Made by a program: the position numbers and the translations under genes. Under the pieces are notes generated by a model. That model was not told where the DNA came from, made no database searches, and was given only the letters and a program-made list of their open reading frames with translations. Source: a virus. From it: a stretch of 33,124 nt of DNA. Shown here piece by piece: positions 26,467 to 33,124 of the stretch (the stretch's first letter is position 1; every line of letters starts with the position of its first letter). The stretch covers positions 1-33,124 of IMG/VR virus record IMGVR_UViG_3300021168_000067; one strand, written 5' to 3'.

Positions 26467-27083
26467 TTTATTTTCCTCTCAGGTTGCTGGTTCACTTCTA
26501 GTAGAACTGGTTGTTTCAACTGTTTGACACAGTCCAACAAAGTTTCAGCGTAGAGTTGCACAGCATGTGCTAGACTACCGATACGACCTGCGTCAGCATG
26601 GTTACGAAATTCAATAATTTCTAATAGACAGGAATGATGATTGCCTTTAGCTAATTCATCATAATACTTTTGTTCTTTGATAACGACAGTGCTGATGTCG
26701 CGTTGTTTGCCCTTCGGTTTAGATTTACGAGGCACCAATTTCTTGGCATCTTTGCGCTCCATCTTAGGATGTACTTTGCCATTTTCGATTAATTGCTCAA
26801 GCTTGGGTCCTTCAATCCGTGCGAGCACATCAAGCGTTCCCCAAGCCGCTGGCAAATGCAACACGTGTGTTGCATTTCCAATAACAGGATGTTTAGAAAT
26901 GCGCATAAGTCTTGTAGCCGTGTTCCTATGAAAGGGTAAGTCTTCTTCTATCATAGGGATCCATTCACCATGATCTAAGTCTTCTTTAGCTTCAACTAGA
27001 AGTTCACCTGTTTTGATGATACCATCAACTGTTGATTGCCAAGCATCTGTGATTAGCTTGGTCCATTGCTTTCTTGTCGCCAT
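26463..27083 (-). CDS. DUF3102-like protein, 206 aa
   Basis: Residues 15-90 (WQSTVDGIIKTGELLVEAKE, DLDHGEWIPMIEEDLPFHRN, TATRLMRISKHPVIGN, HLPAAWGTLDVLARI) match the DUF3102-type helical domain, where GE-L-x-EAK-x-x-L-x-HG-x-W is the hallmark. The domain resembles DNA-binding helical bundles seen beside ParB-like and phage replication genes. GGAGAATCATC precedes ATG. It lies 16 nt after the SNF2 helicase gene, suggesting co-expression. Biochemical role not established. Confidence 0.75.
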   Translation of the reverse strand: MATRKQWTKLITDAWQSTVDGIIKTGELLVEAKEDLDHGEWIPMIEEDLPFHRNTATRLMRISKHPVIGNATHVLHLPAAWGTLDVLARIEGPKLEQLIENGKVHPKMERKDAKKLVPRKSKPKGKQRDISTVVIKEQKYYDELAKGNHHSCLLEIIEFRNHADAGRIGSLAHAVQLYAETLLDCVKQLKQPVLLEVNQQPERKIK

Positions 27084-27099
27084 GATGATTCTCCTGTTG

Positions 27100-28713
27100 T
27101 TAGATCAACCAGTCCTCATAGTTTGCGCCAGTGATTATCCTGGCTAGATCAAGCTTCTTGCGCAACGCCTTCACAATCTTTTCTTCTACCGTGCCACGTG
27201 TGATCAGATCAATATATGTCACGGTCTTAGTCTGTCCCACACGATGGTTCCTATCCTCTGCCTGATATCGGTGTTCCAGGTCATAGCTGTTGGCAGCGAA
27301 TATAACCAGATCGGCAACGTTCCAGGTGTTCCCTTTACCTCCAGTTTGAGGTGTGCTGAGCATGAACCGGCAATTAGGATCTCCAAGAAATCTTTTTTCA
27401 TCCTCTGCTCGTGTCTTAACATTTCCACCCCAAAAACAGGCCACGGCTTGCGGCCCATACATTAAACTACTGTCGCCGTTTTTCGCTGTGCGTATGGCGT
27501 GCGCCGTCTTGCGCAGTTCGCGATCGTACGTCACCCAGATGATCGCCTTGCCATCATGTTCTTCCAATATGTCTAGTATCGCATCAATGCGTCGGCTGGG
27601 AATATCCTCGATTTCCCCGTCTTCAGTTTTCACATGACCACATACAATCTGATGCAAGCGCACCATCTGCGATAGCACATTGATTGCTGATACATACTTG
27701 CCGCTTTTGAGCTCGGCCATTGCTTGATGACGTATGTCTTTGTAGATTTTTGTCTGCTCAGGAGTCAATGTTAAATCACGCGGCTCATATATCTTGGGCT
27801 TCAAGTCCAAGCAATCTTTCTTCATAACACGATAACAGTACGGCTCATACATCGTGCGCAATTCACTCAAGTTCCGATAATGATCTATTAATGGCACGCC
27901 TTCTATATAGCCCCCATTGTTGATTATGAAATCAGCGCGCTCCTGAATTGTCCAGTCCTTGGTGTCCGGCATACGTATTCTTTTCCTGGTACACATCTGG
28001 CGTAGCCGCATATCCACTATCGGCTCGGGTGGTGCATTCATCAATCGCAGTTTCGCATAGCGTGCCCGAAACGCCACGTAGCTGTTGAAGTTGAGTATTC
28101 GTGGATCCAGGAAATACATCTGCCAGAAAAGATCAAGCGGACTTCGTGGGACTATTAGTCCTGTTAAGATCCGCCGACTACGTGCGAACTTAGCTAGCCG
28201 CATGATTGCTTTGGTGCGACTACTGCGACCATGACGGATGGTCGTGCTTTCGTCTATCACCATCATTCCTTTACCAGCACTGAGAAACTGTCGGCACAAT
28301 AATTCAGTTTCAGTATCCTTGCCCCTGCTTAATGCTTCGATGTTTACGAATAAAGCACGTGGCACCTTGCCGTTGCTTTCTATCAGAGTAGCGCGTCTAT
28401 TTCTATCAGCTGCGGTTTTTCTATTATTCGCTATCAGCAATTTCTTCAGCAGCACCGGATCCAGATGAGTTTCCAATTCGCTTTGTTGATCGTCGCTCTT
28501 GCTTTCATACCAATTGCGTATGCAACCGTTCGGTGCGATTACTAATAAGTCTGTCAACTCATTCTTGTTGACTCTTTGCTGCCACTCGTACAACACCATG
28601 GCAGATTTTCCAGTTCCAGTTTCAGCCATGTGGGCAAAAGCCATAGGCTTGCGCAATGCCCGCTTCACAGCTTCTAGCTGATGCGTCATCGGAGTAGAAC
28701 GGCTGACAAACAT
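27100..28713 (-). CDS. SNF2/SF2-type DNA helicase, 537 aa
   Basis: Helicase motifs in order: Q-like HQLEAVKRAL (11-20), motif I AETGTGKS (30-37), motif Ia LLVIAPNG, motif II VIDEST (152-157; DEST replaces DEAH/DEAD), motif III LTGLIVPRSPLDLFWQ (LTG.P as in SNF2 proteins), motif V STPQTGGKGNTW and motif VI YQAEDRNHRVGQT, the classic SNF2 arginine-finger segment. It translocates on double-stranded DNA using ATP; phage relatives are thought to act in replication or recombination. It is the first gene of the leftward unit, starting just inside the repeat-rich divergent region. The ribosome site is weak. Confidence 0.93.
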   Translation of the reverse strand: MFVSRSTPMTHQLEAVKRALRKPMAFAHMAETGTGKSAMVLYEWQQRVNKNELTDLLVIAPNGCIRNWYESKSDDQQSELETHLDPVLLKKLLIANNRKTAADRNRRATLIESNGKVPRALFVNIEALSRGKDTETELLCRQFLSAGKGMMVIDESTTIRHGRSSRTKAIMRLAKFARSRRILTGLIVPRSPLDLFWQMYFLDPRILNFNSYVAFRARYAKLRLMNAPPEPIVDMRLRQMCTRKRIRMPDTKDWTIQERADFIINNGGYIEGVPLIDHYRNLSELRTMYEPYCYRVMKKDCLDLKPKIYEPRDLTLTPEQTKIYKDIRHQAMAELKSGKYVSAINVLSQMVRLHQIVCGHVKTEDGEIEDIPSRRIDAILDILEEHDGKAIIWVTYDRELRKTAHAIRTAKNGDSSLMYGPQAVACFWGGNVKTRAEDEKRFLGDPNCRFMLSTPQTGGKGNTWNVADLVIFAANSYDLEHRYQAEDRNHRVGQTKTVTYIDLITRGTVEEKIVKALRKKLDLARIITGANYEDWLI

Positions 28714-28725
28714 TCTAGGATATCT

Positions 28726-28758
28726 ATTTGCTAGTGATCGGAACGCATGCTAGCAAAT
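28726..28758. promoter_or_regulatory. Inverted repeat ATTTGCTAG/CTAGCAAAT, operator candidate
   Basis: A perfect 9-bp inverted repeat (28726-28734 and 28750-28758) lies directly upstream of the leftward helicase gene. Its core TTGCTA/TAGCAA recurs in the palindrome at 28780-28797, giving four half-sites in about 70 bp between divergent transcription units, an operator-like arrangement. Confidence 0.6.
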
Positions 28759-28779
28759 AATAATGAGAAGCGCAAGCCC

Positions 28780-28797
28780 CTTGCTATATATAGCAAG
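28780..28797. promoter_or_regulatory. 18-bp perfect palindrome CTTGCTATATATAGCAAG
   Basis: Perfect dyad with an A/T-rich centre containing TATATA, suited to a regulator-binding site overlapping a -10 element for either direction, or to a DNA-unwinding element. It shares TTGCTA/TAGCAA with the nearby inverted repeat. No consensus -35 is obvious. The rest of 28798-28874 shows A-rich sequence (CTATAAAAAAG) but no gene. Confidence 0.6.
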
Positions 28798-28874
28798 TCA
28801 CGTCGCTATAAAAAAGCTTGTACTCCAAATAAATCCGGCGCAGCATTGCCGCCCTAATCCCTCGCGAGCACCCC

Positions 28875-28991
28875 ATGTTAAACAGAATCTATGCAGCATT
28901 GGCAGCTTTGTTCATAGCTGGTGTCTTTGTTGCTGTCGGTGTGTTGATTGGTCTTGCGTTAGCTTCCAAATATTCAACCCTGTGCACATAA
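28875..28991 (+). CDS. Mini membrane protein upstream of primase, 38 aa
   Basis: ATG 28875: MLNRIYAALAALFIAGVFVA, then VGVLIGLALASKYSTLCT. One long hydrophobic span with a basic N-terminus. It ends 11 nt before the primase start; the primase ribosome site AAGGA follows its stop. The ribosome site of this peptide itself is weak (GCGAG). Its length and position match other mini membrane genes here. Role unknown. Confidence 0.5.
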   Translation: MLNRIYAALAALFIAGVFVAVGVLIGLALASKYSTLCT

Positions 28992-29002
28992 GGAAAACGC
29001 CC

Positions 29003-31207
29003 ATGACCGAGCTAAGGCAGTCGGCACATACCTATATCGAGCATAACTGGCCCGTCTTCCCCTGCAATCCCCTCAACAAGCGTCCACTCACAGCACACGG
29101 ACATTTGGATGCATCGCTGGATCCCAAACAAATAGACATATGGTGGACCATTACTCCCATGGCCATGCTTGGGGTGCCCATGGGTCTGCCAAGTGGTGTC
29201 TTCTGCGTTGATCTAGACATAAAGGATAAAATCAGCGGCGTCGAAATGTGGAACATGATGATTGCCAGTGAAAATGCTGGCGTCGATGCCGATACTCGTG
29301 TTCATAATACTCCGAGCGGCGGCAAGCATTACATCTTTATTTGGAAGGAAGGCATCCGCAATATCCCGTTGGGCAAACTTATGCCCGGAGTAGAAATCAA
29401 GGCAGATGGCGGTTATATCGTCGTACCACCGAGCCGGATGGCAGACGGACGTGAATACACCAGCAATGGAAAAGCCATAGCAGATGCACCTGAATGGTTG
29501 ATGCAACGTATCAATGAATATTTTGGTCTACGATCAGAAGAGCCACTCGACCCCGATGAAATAAAAACCAGTGAAGAAGTATTGCGCATGTTGGATGAAG
29601 ACATGGGCAAAGGAGTCAACCTCGAAGACTCTTATGATTTTGGTCAAGGACCTGACATTGATGCTATCAAGGCAGCACTAGACAGTATTCCGTCAGATGG
29701 ATATGAAGATTGGTATCGTCTCGGTGCTGCCATCTTCCGAGCATTAGGAGATAATGGATATACGACATTCCGGGATTGGAGTGCGAAAAGTAACAAGTTC
29801 AAAGAAAAAGAATGCCAGCGCAAATGGAAGCAAGTGAAGGACATCAAGGATATCAACATTGGCTCAGTGTTTTATTTTGCCGACATCAATGATTCCAGCT
29901 GGCGCGACCGATATGAACAACGAAAAGAACATCAGCGTCTGCAACAAGAGAAACAGAGACAGCAGACACAGGATGATGTGAAACCAAAAAAGTTTTCCAA
30001 ATTCCGTACGTATGCTTTGTTTCCCATCGACGAGTCGCGCGTGCCACTACGACCATGGCTCGTCCCTGGATTATTCATGCGAGGACATTTAACGGCGACA
30101 GCCGCGCCTGGAGGAACCGGCAAATCTATTTTCACATTATGTATCGCCATCATGCTTGCGACAGGAAGATCGTGGAGCAATTGGACACCACGTCAACAAT
30201 ATCGCACACTAATTATTAATCTAGAAGAAGACAGTGATGAAATGCGCAGGAGAGCATTTGCCGCTGCACAGCATAGCATGGGAATGAACGACAATAGAAT
30301 ATTGAAAGATTGGATAATCGCTGCAGAATATGATACTCGTCTAGTGATAGCCAAACAGAACAAGGTAACTCGTAGCCTTATACGAGAACCTGTTGTTGAT
30401 GATCTCAAGGAATTTATCCGCGATGAAAAATTCGACGTTATAATTATTGATCCGTTTGCAGAAACATATGAAGGTGAAGAAACTAATAGAGAGTTGAAAT
30501 ATGTTGGTAGTCTATGGAGAGAAGTAGCACGCGACACGCAAAGTGCTGTCTGGCTCATTCATCATGTTAAGAAATACGCGCAGGATCTGCAAGGAGATGT
30601 GGATGCATTACGTGGCGGTGGCGCGTTAGGCAATCTAATTCGTGCAGCTACCACGATGTTTAATATGACAAAGGATGAAGCACAATTATATGAGGTACTA
30701 GAAGAAGATCGCAAATTGTATGTTCGGTTCGATGATGCAAAAGGAAATTATAATCTACCGAACGCCAAAACTGTTTGGTTCAAAAAAGAAACTATGCAAC
30801 TTCAAAATGGATATGGGTCACTACCTAATGACAATGTCGGGGCGTTGATGCCTTGGAATGCGCCAGATAAGCTCGGGAATTTGACACAGGAAAACATTGA
30901 GAACTTGGTAAGTAAAATTGATCAAGGGATCATGGTTGAAAAAGGTATTGAATATTACACATTGAGCTCTACCAAGACATCAGGAAGTAGTCGTTGGGTT
31001 GGTTTCTTGATAGTTAAAGAATTAGGATGTTCAGACAAAACTGCTAGAGACATTATCAAAGCATTTGAACAACGTGAAATACTAGTATCGTTCCCATATG
31101 AATCTCCAGGTAAGCGTGAAACACGGCAAGGATGCGGGAGTAAAAGCAAACGTGCAACCATGCTACAGACGGTGAAAAAATCGACCAAGCCAGATACCCT
31201 ATTTTGA
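29003..31207 (+). CDS. Primase-polymerase / PriCT / RepA-like ATPase fusion, 734 aa
   Basis: Start at 29003 (MTELRQSAHTYIEHNWPVFP), 8 nt after AAGGA; the frame is open further upstream but that part looks non-coding. Residues 5-170 are a bifunctional primase-polymerase domain (CVDLD with D70 and D72; TPSGGKHY with H109; IKADGGYIVVPPS). Residues 215-295 fit PriCT_2 (DWYRLGAAIFRALGDNGYTT, WKQVKDI). Residues 345-560 are an AAA_25/RepA-like ATPase: Walker A APGGTGKS (368-375), Walker B VIIIDPF (479-485), SAVWLIHHVKK and ALRGGGALGNLIRAATTMF. The C-terminal tail is basic. It probably primes and unwinds at the phage origin. The linker carries EEVLRMLDEDMGKGV (191-205), shared with the 301-aa protein. 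Confidence 0.93.
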   Translation: MTELRQSAHTYIEHNWPVFPCNPLNKRPLTAHGHLDASLDPKQIDIWWTITPMAMLGVPMGLPSGVFCVDLDIKDKISGVEMWNMMIASENAGVDADTRVHNTPSGGKHYIFIWKEGIRNIPLGKLMPGVEIKADGGYIVVPPSRMADGREYTSNGKAIADAPEWLMQRINEYFGLRSEEPLDPDEIKTSEEVLRMLDEDMGKGVNLEDSYDFGQGPDIDAIKAALDSIPSDGYEDWYRLGAAIFRALGDNGYTTFRDWSAKSNKFKEKECQRKWKQVKDIKDINIGSVFYFADINDSSWRDRYEQRKEHQRLQQEKQRQQTQDDVKPKKFSKFRTYALFPIDESRVPLRPWLVPGLFMRGHLTATAAPGGTGKSIFTLCIAIMLATGRSWSNWTPRQQYRTLIINLEEDSDEMRRRAFAAAQHSMGMNDNRILKDWIIAAEYDTRLVIAKQNKVTRSLIREPVVDDLKEFIRDEKFDVIIIDPFAETYEGEETNRELKYVGSLWREVARDTQSAVWLIHHVKKYAQDLQGDVDALRGGGALGNLIRAATTMFNMTKDEAQLYEVLEEDRKLYVRFDDAKGNYNLPNAKTVWFKKETMQLQNGYGSLPNDNVGALMPWNAPDKLGNLTQENIENLVSKIDQGIMVEKGIEYYTLSSTKTSGSSRWVGFLIVKELGCSDKTARDIIKAFEQREILVSFPYESPGKRETRQGCGSKSKRATMLQTVKKSTKPDTLF

Positions 31208-31221
31208 TAAGGTTTTAAGCG

Positions 31222-31417
31222 TGCCCCAGTCACCCCCATGGACTGGGGCAAAGACTGGGGCAGACTGGGGCAAACTGTTCTAGCAAGCCCCCTTGCTTTT
31301 TGTCCCAGTCGGACGCTTGCCCCAGTCGTGCAAAGGAAGAACCTTTGCAAAAAGACTGGGGCAGCGCTTACCGTCGGCCGCTGGCCGCTAACGCTTGCGG
31401 CCTAGGCGACTGGGGCA
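31222..31417. repeat. Array of eight GACTGGGGCA repeats, candidate replication origin
   Basis: Copies on the plus strand: 31241-31250, 31253-31262, 31263-31272, 31354-31363, 31408-31417. Inverted copies (TGCCCCAGTC): 31222-31231, 31318-31327 and one with a single change at 31301-31310. Opposed copies can form 10-bp stems, for example 31222-31231 with 31241-31250, or 31318-31327 with 31354-31363 enclosing GCAAAGG/CCTTTGC. This 337-bp gap directly follows the primase gene, as iteron origins often do. A GGCCGC/GCGGCC stem lies at 31376-31402. Confidence 0.7.
31282..31301 (+). terminator. Short intrinsic-terminator-like hairpin
   Basis: AGCAAG-CCCC-CTTGCT followed by TTTT (31282-31301) within the repeat array, 75 nt after the primase stop. 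The stem is only 6 bp, so strength is uncertain; the plus-strand position after the primase fits a terminator or attenuator before the NusG-like gene. Confidence 0.5.
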
Positions 31418-31544
31418 AAAAGGCAAAGAGCGGGAGGCTTGCGCAGTTTTGGTGCAGATATAAATGTTCAGGAAAAATCTGGATCGCTTGCATCGCGCCG
31501 CGTTTTGCGTTACAAGGCCGACCCAATGCCGCAAGGCCGCGCCA

Positions 31545-32021
31545 ATGCCATGGATGGTCGTACGTACGGAGCCGCAACGTGAACTGGTAGCGCAACGCTA
31601 TGTCCAGCTGTTCGGGAAAGAAACCTTCCTACCACGATTTCGCGATTGGCGAAGCGGAAGAATCAAGTCACTCTATCCCAATTATCTGTTTGTTGAGTAT
31701 GATGGGAATTGGTCCTATCTTCGTCGAACCTATGGTGCGAAAGATCCAATTTTCGTAGATGGAGCTCCTGGTGTTGTTCCTGATGAACATGTTGAAGAAC
31801 TACAAGGAAGGCAAGACTCGGAAGGTTTGATATTGATAGACCTAGATGTTGGTCATGTCGTTACGGTAGTTCGAGGAAACGATATGCGAGGTTGGACTGG
31901 GATTTTTAATGGGATGACCGACAAGGATAGATGCGAAGTCTTGTTCAACATCATCGGTCCGCCCGTTTCCAAGATTGTAGATACTAAGAATATTCGGGCC
32001 GAGAGCCTACATCTTATTTGA
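31545..32021 (+). CDS. NusG-like transcription (anti)termination factor, 158 aa
   Basis: Start at 31545 (MPWMVVRTEPQRELVAQRYV), matching the NGN domain opening W-x-V-xxT-xx-ReexVa. The NGN core continues (FLPRFRDWRSGRIKSLYPNY, LFVEYDGNWSYLRRTYG). The C-terminal part (DVGHVVTVVRGNDMRGWTGI, then a final beta stretch) is a KOW-like domain. Length is close to bacterial NusG/RfaH. It would bind the RNA polymerase clamp. As first gene after the origin-like region and before HNH and (beyond the window) probable late genes, a role in late-operon antitermination is likely, by inference. AAGG lies about 10 nt before the ATG. Confidence 0.85.
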   Translation: MPWMVVRTEPQRELVAQRYVQLFGKETFLPRFRDWRSGRIKSLYPNYLFVEYDGNWSYLRRTYGAKDPIFVDGAPGVVPDEHVEELQGRQDSEGLILIDLDVGHVVTVVRGNDMRGWTGIFNGMTDKDRCEVLFNIIGPPVSKIVDTKNIRAESLHLI

Positions 32022-32083
32022 GCGTTGTTTAGTTTTCTGGTCACGACAACCGATAATCGTTTTGTCGGTATCGCCGGAGGTTC

Positions 32084-32176
32084 ATGTTGTCGCAGTTCAG
32101 TCAAGTGGGTTTGTGGCTGATTGTTATGGCTGCAATAATGTTTGGTGTTGTCGCTGTCTTTTTGTTCATTCGGTAA
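32084..32176 (+). CDS. Mini membrane protein, 30 aa
   Basis: MLSQFSQVGLWLIVMAAIMF, then GVVAVFLFIR: one membrane span with a short polar N-terminus. CCGGAGGTTC precedes the ATG. It resembles the 30-aa peptide at 32617-32709 in size, start (MLS) and hydrophobicity. Role unknown. The 66 bp following it is A/T-rich (TTATTATATATATTTAAAAG) and could contain a -10 element. Confidence 0.5.
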   Translation: MLSQFSQVGLWLIVMAAIMFGVVAVFLFIR

Positions 32177-32242
32177 GCTGCGCTGTGCCGTTATTATATA
32201 TATTTAAAAGTAGCCCTAACGACTGGCATTGAGGTAAAGATT

Positions 32243-32614
32243 ATGTCGCGTTCACAATTCAGTTTCATGTATCATCGCAAGCGATGGTTCATGCGCCGTC
32301 GTGCTCAGTTAAGGAAGGAACCGTTGTGTGTGATATGCTTGCAACGTGGCATAGCAACGCCAGCAACTATTGCTGATCATATCATTCCACACAAGGGTGA
32401 TTGGAATTCTTTTTGGACAGGTGATCTGCAATCGTTGTGCTTTACACATCATAACGGGAGCAAAAGGGAAATAGAAGAAAAAGGTTTTTGCAGCGATGTC
32501 GGTGTGGATGGTTGGCCGTTAGATCCTAATCATTATGCTAACAACAAAGCAGCATTGCGCACGCGCAACAAGAAGCCGATAGCTAAGAAGCACAATCTGG
32601 ATTTGTTAGGATAA
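32243..32614 (+). CDS. HNH endonuclease, 123 aa
   Basis: Zinc-HNH layout: CVICLQRG (first CxxC), IADHIIPHKGD (the catalytic DH-x-x-P-H segment), LQSLCFTHHNGSK (second knuckle with C and HH, Asn and Lys). Basic N-terminus (MYHRKRWFMRRRAQLRKEPL). Small HNH proteins of this type are commonly encoded just before terminase genes and assist DNA packaging in tailed phages, or act as homing-type nicking enzymes. The window ends 510 bp downstream, before any terminase is seen. GAGGTAAAGATT precedes the ATG. Confidence 0.92.
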   Translation: MSRSQFSFMYHRKRWFMRRRAQLRKEPLCVICLQRGIATPATIADHIIPHKGDWNSFWTGDLQSLCFTHHNGSKREIEEKGFCSDVGVDGWPLDPNHYANNKAALRTRNKKPIAKKHNLDLLG

Positions 32615-32616
32615 TT

Positions 32617-32709
32617 ATGTTGTCGCCATGGGGTGCCAGGATCTGGCTGTTGCTCTGTGCTGGAATTCTATTTGCTATTTGGATGCGTTGGATTCCAGGT
32701 TGGCACTAG
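32617..32709 (+). CDS. Mini membrane protein, 30 aa
   Basis: MLSPWGARIWLLLCAGILFA, then IWMRWIPGWH: a single hydrophobic segment with Trp-rich borders. The ATG lies 2 nt after the HNH stop, with AGGATAATT upstream inside the HNH gene. Role unknown. Confidence 0.5.
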   Translation: MLSPWGARIWLLLCAGILFAIWMRWIPGWH

Positions 32710-32842
32710 ATAGACTGTGCCTGCCATAGTAGCCCTTCCTTTAAGCAATGGGCGCGTGCCGTGCCTCTTAGTTATTTGTTCACAAGTATGCTTTGTTCTA
32801 TCCTCTGTGTCGTTATCGGTGATGTTCTTATTTGGACATCGC

Positions 32843-33045
32843 TTGTTTGGATATTCGTATACTGTTTGGAACAAAAGCAAATAGTCCTATTAGGAAATGG
32901 ACTAATAGGTGTCATGGGATGTGGACTAGATAGTAATGTCAAGTCTGTTGTTTGTTTGGATATGAAGGATGGATTTAGAATCTATGGATCTATTTGTTTG
33001 GAATTCGGGTTCGTATTTGTTTGGATGTCGCGTTGTTTGTTTGGA
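32843..33045 (+). repeat. TTGTTTGGA repeats in a gene-poor region
   Basis: Five exact TTGTTTGGA copies at 32843, 32952, 32994, 33017 and 33037; all but the third are followed by T. Variants CTGTTTGGA (32862) and TATTTGGA (about 32829) are also present. A CCTATTAG/CTAATAGG inverted repeat lies at 32886-32893/32902-32909. The region 32710-33124 (415 bp) holds no convincing gene. The repeats fall in differing codon frames, so they are a DNA- or RNA-level signal rather than a protein repeat. Confidence 0.65.
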
Positions 33046-33103
33046 TATCTCAATGGGGTGTCTGTCACAGTTTCCGGAGGGTGGGGGGACTGTTTGAATA
33101 GCA

Positions 33104-33117
33104 GCCCGAGCTCGGGC
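33104..33117. repeat. 14-bp perfect palindrome GCCCGAGCTCGGGC
   Basis: A GC-rich perfect dyad 7 bp from the right edge, after a G-rich run (GGAGGGTGGGGGGAC). It might be a binding site or part of a larger structure cut by the window end. Nothing more can be said from the visible bases. Confidence 0.5.
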
Positions 33118-33124
33118 GAGACGT

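Noticed and set aside
28763-29002. N-terminal extension of the primase frame to 28763
   Set aside because: The extension is Cys/His-rich and unlike primases, overlaps the operator palindrome, and the ATG at 29003 has a ribosome site and starts exactly at the prim-pol domain.
31222-31417. CRISPR array
   Set aside because: Repeats are only 10 bp, occur in both orientations, and have irregular spacing; no cas genes are present.
32788-33124. Open plus-strand frame from ATG 32788 to the window edge, 112 codons
   Set aside because: No ribosome site, odd hydrophobic/Cys-Trp composition, and the TTGTTTGGA repeats fall in several codon phases within it, as expected for non-coding repeats. Extension past the edge could still change this.

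Overview
The window looks like the early/replication half of a tailed double-stranded DNA phage (or prophage). Genes are tightly packed, many are under 100 codons, and stop/start codons overlap repeatedly as ATGA, TAATG or GTGA. There are no ribosomal or tRNA genes, and the recognisable products are replication and nucleotide-metabolism enzymes. Several small families (a DUF3309-like glycine-rich peptide, a DUF3102-like protein, a DUF2786-like protein, a protein with a short RR leader) resemble genes I associate with phages of Rhizobiales and other alphaproteobacteria. That host guess is an inference.

Layout. Positions 1-28713 are read on the minus strand, so transcription enters at about 28.7 kb and runs leftward. 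In that order come: a SNF2-type helicase, a DUF3102-like protein, small proteins, a 549-residue-class zinc-ribbon protein of unknown role, a conserved pair of 206 and 301 residues, mini membrane proteins, a probable nucleotide/DNA-modification block (20.9-14.3 kb), a family A DNA polymerase with proofreading domain, and then a long tail of small accessory genes. The tail includes two class I methyltransferases, zinc-ribbon peptides and two HTH-type regulators. Two terminator-like hairpins (9271-9311 and 4519-4550) and several hairpin-rich gaps split the tail. From 28.8 kb on, everything is on the plus strand: a mini membrane protein, a primase-polymerase/PriCT/RepA-like ATPase fusion, a GC-rich array of eight 10-bp repeats that is a good origin candidate, a NusG-like factor, an HNH nuclease, two 30-residue membrane peptides and a T/G-rich repeat region running to the edge.

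The most interesting part is the block at 14271-20903. It combines a thymidylate-synthase/dUMP-hydroxymethylase homologue, a P-loop kinase, a protein resembling the 5-hmdU DNA kinase helical/alpha-glutamyl-putrescinyl-thymine pyrophosphorylase family, a radical SAM-SPASM enzyme, a GT-B-like glycosyltransferase and an HD-type nucleotidase, next to the phage DNA polymerase. The set fits a thymine hypermodification pathway of the kind known from some phages, here with a glycosyltransferase and a SPASM radical SAM enzyme as possible tailoring steps. The chemistry cannot be read from sequence alone.

Other notable signals: a 16-17 residue motif shared by the primase and the 301-residue protein; a duplicated 35-bp segment with a probable frameshift near 1.75 kb; tandem ATG-containing repeats at the start of an HTH regulator; and a divergent operator-like region between the two transcription units.
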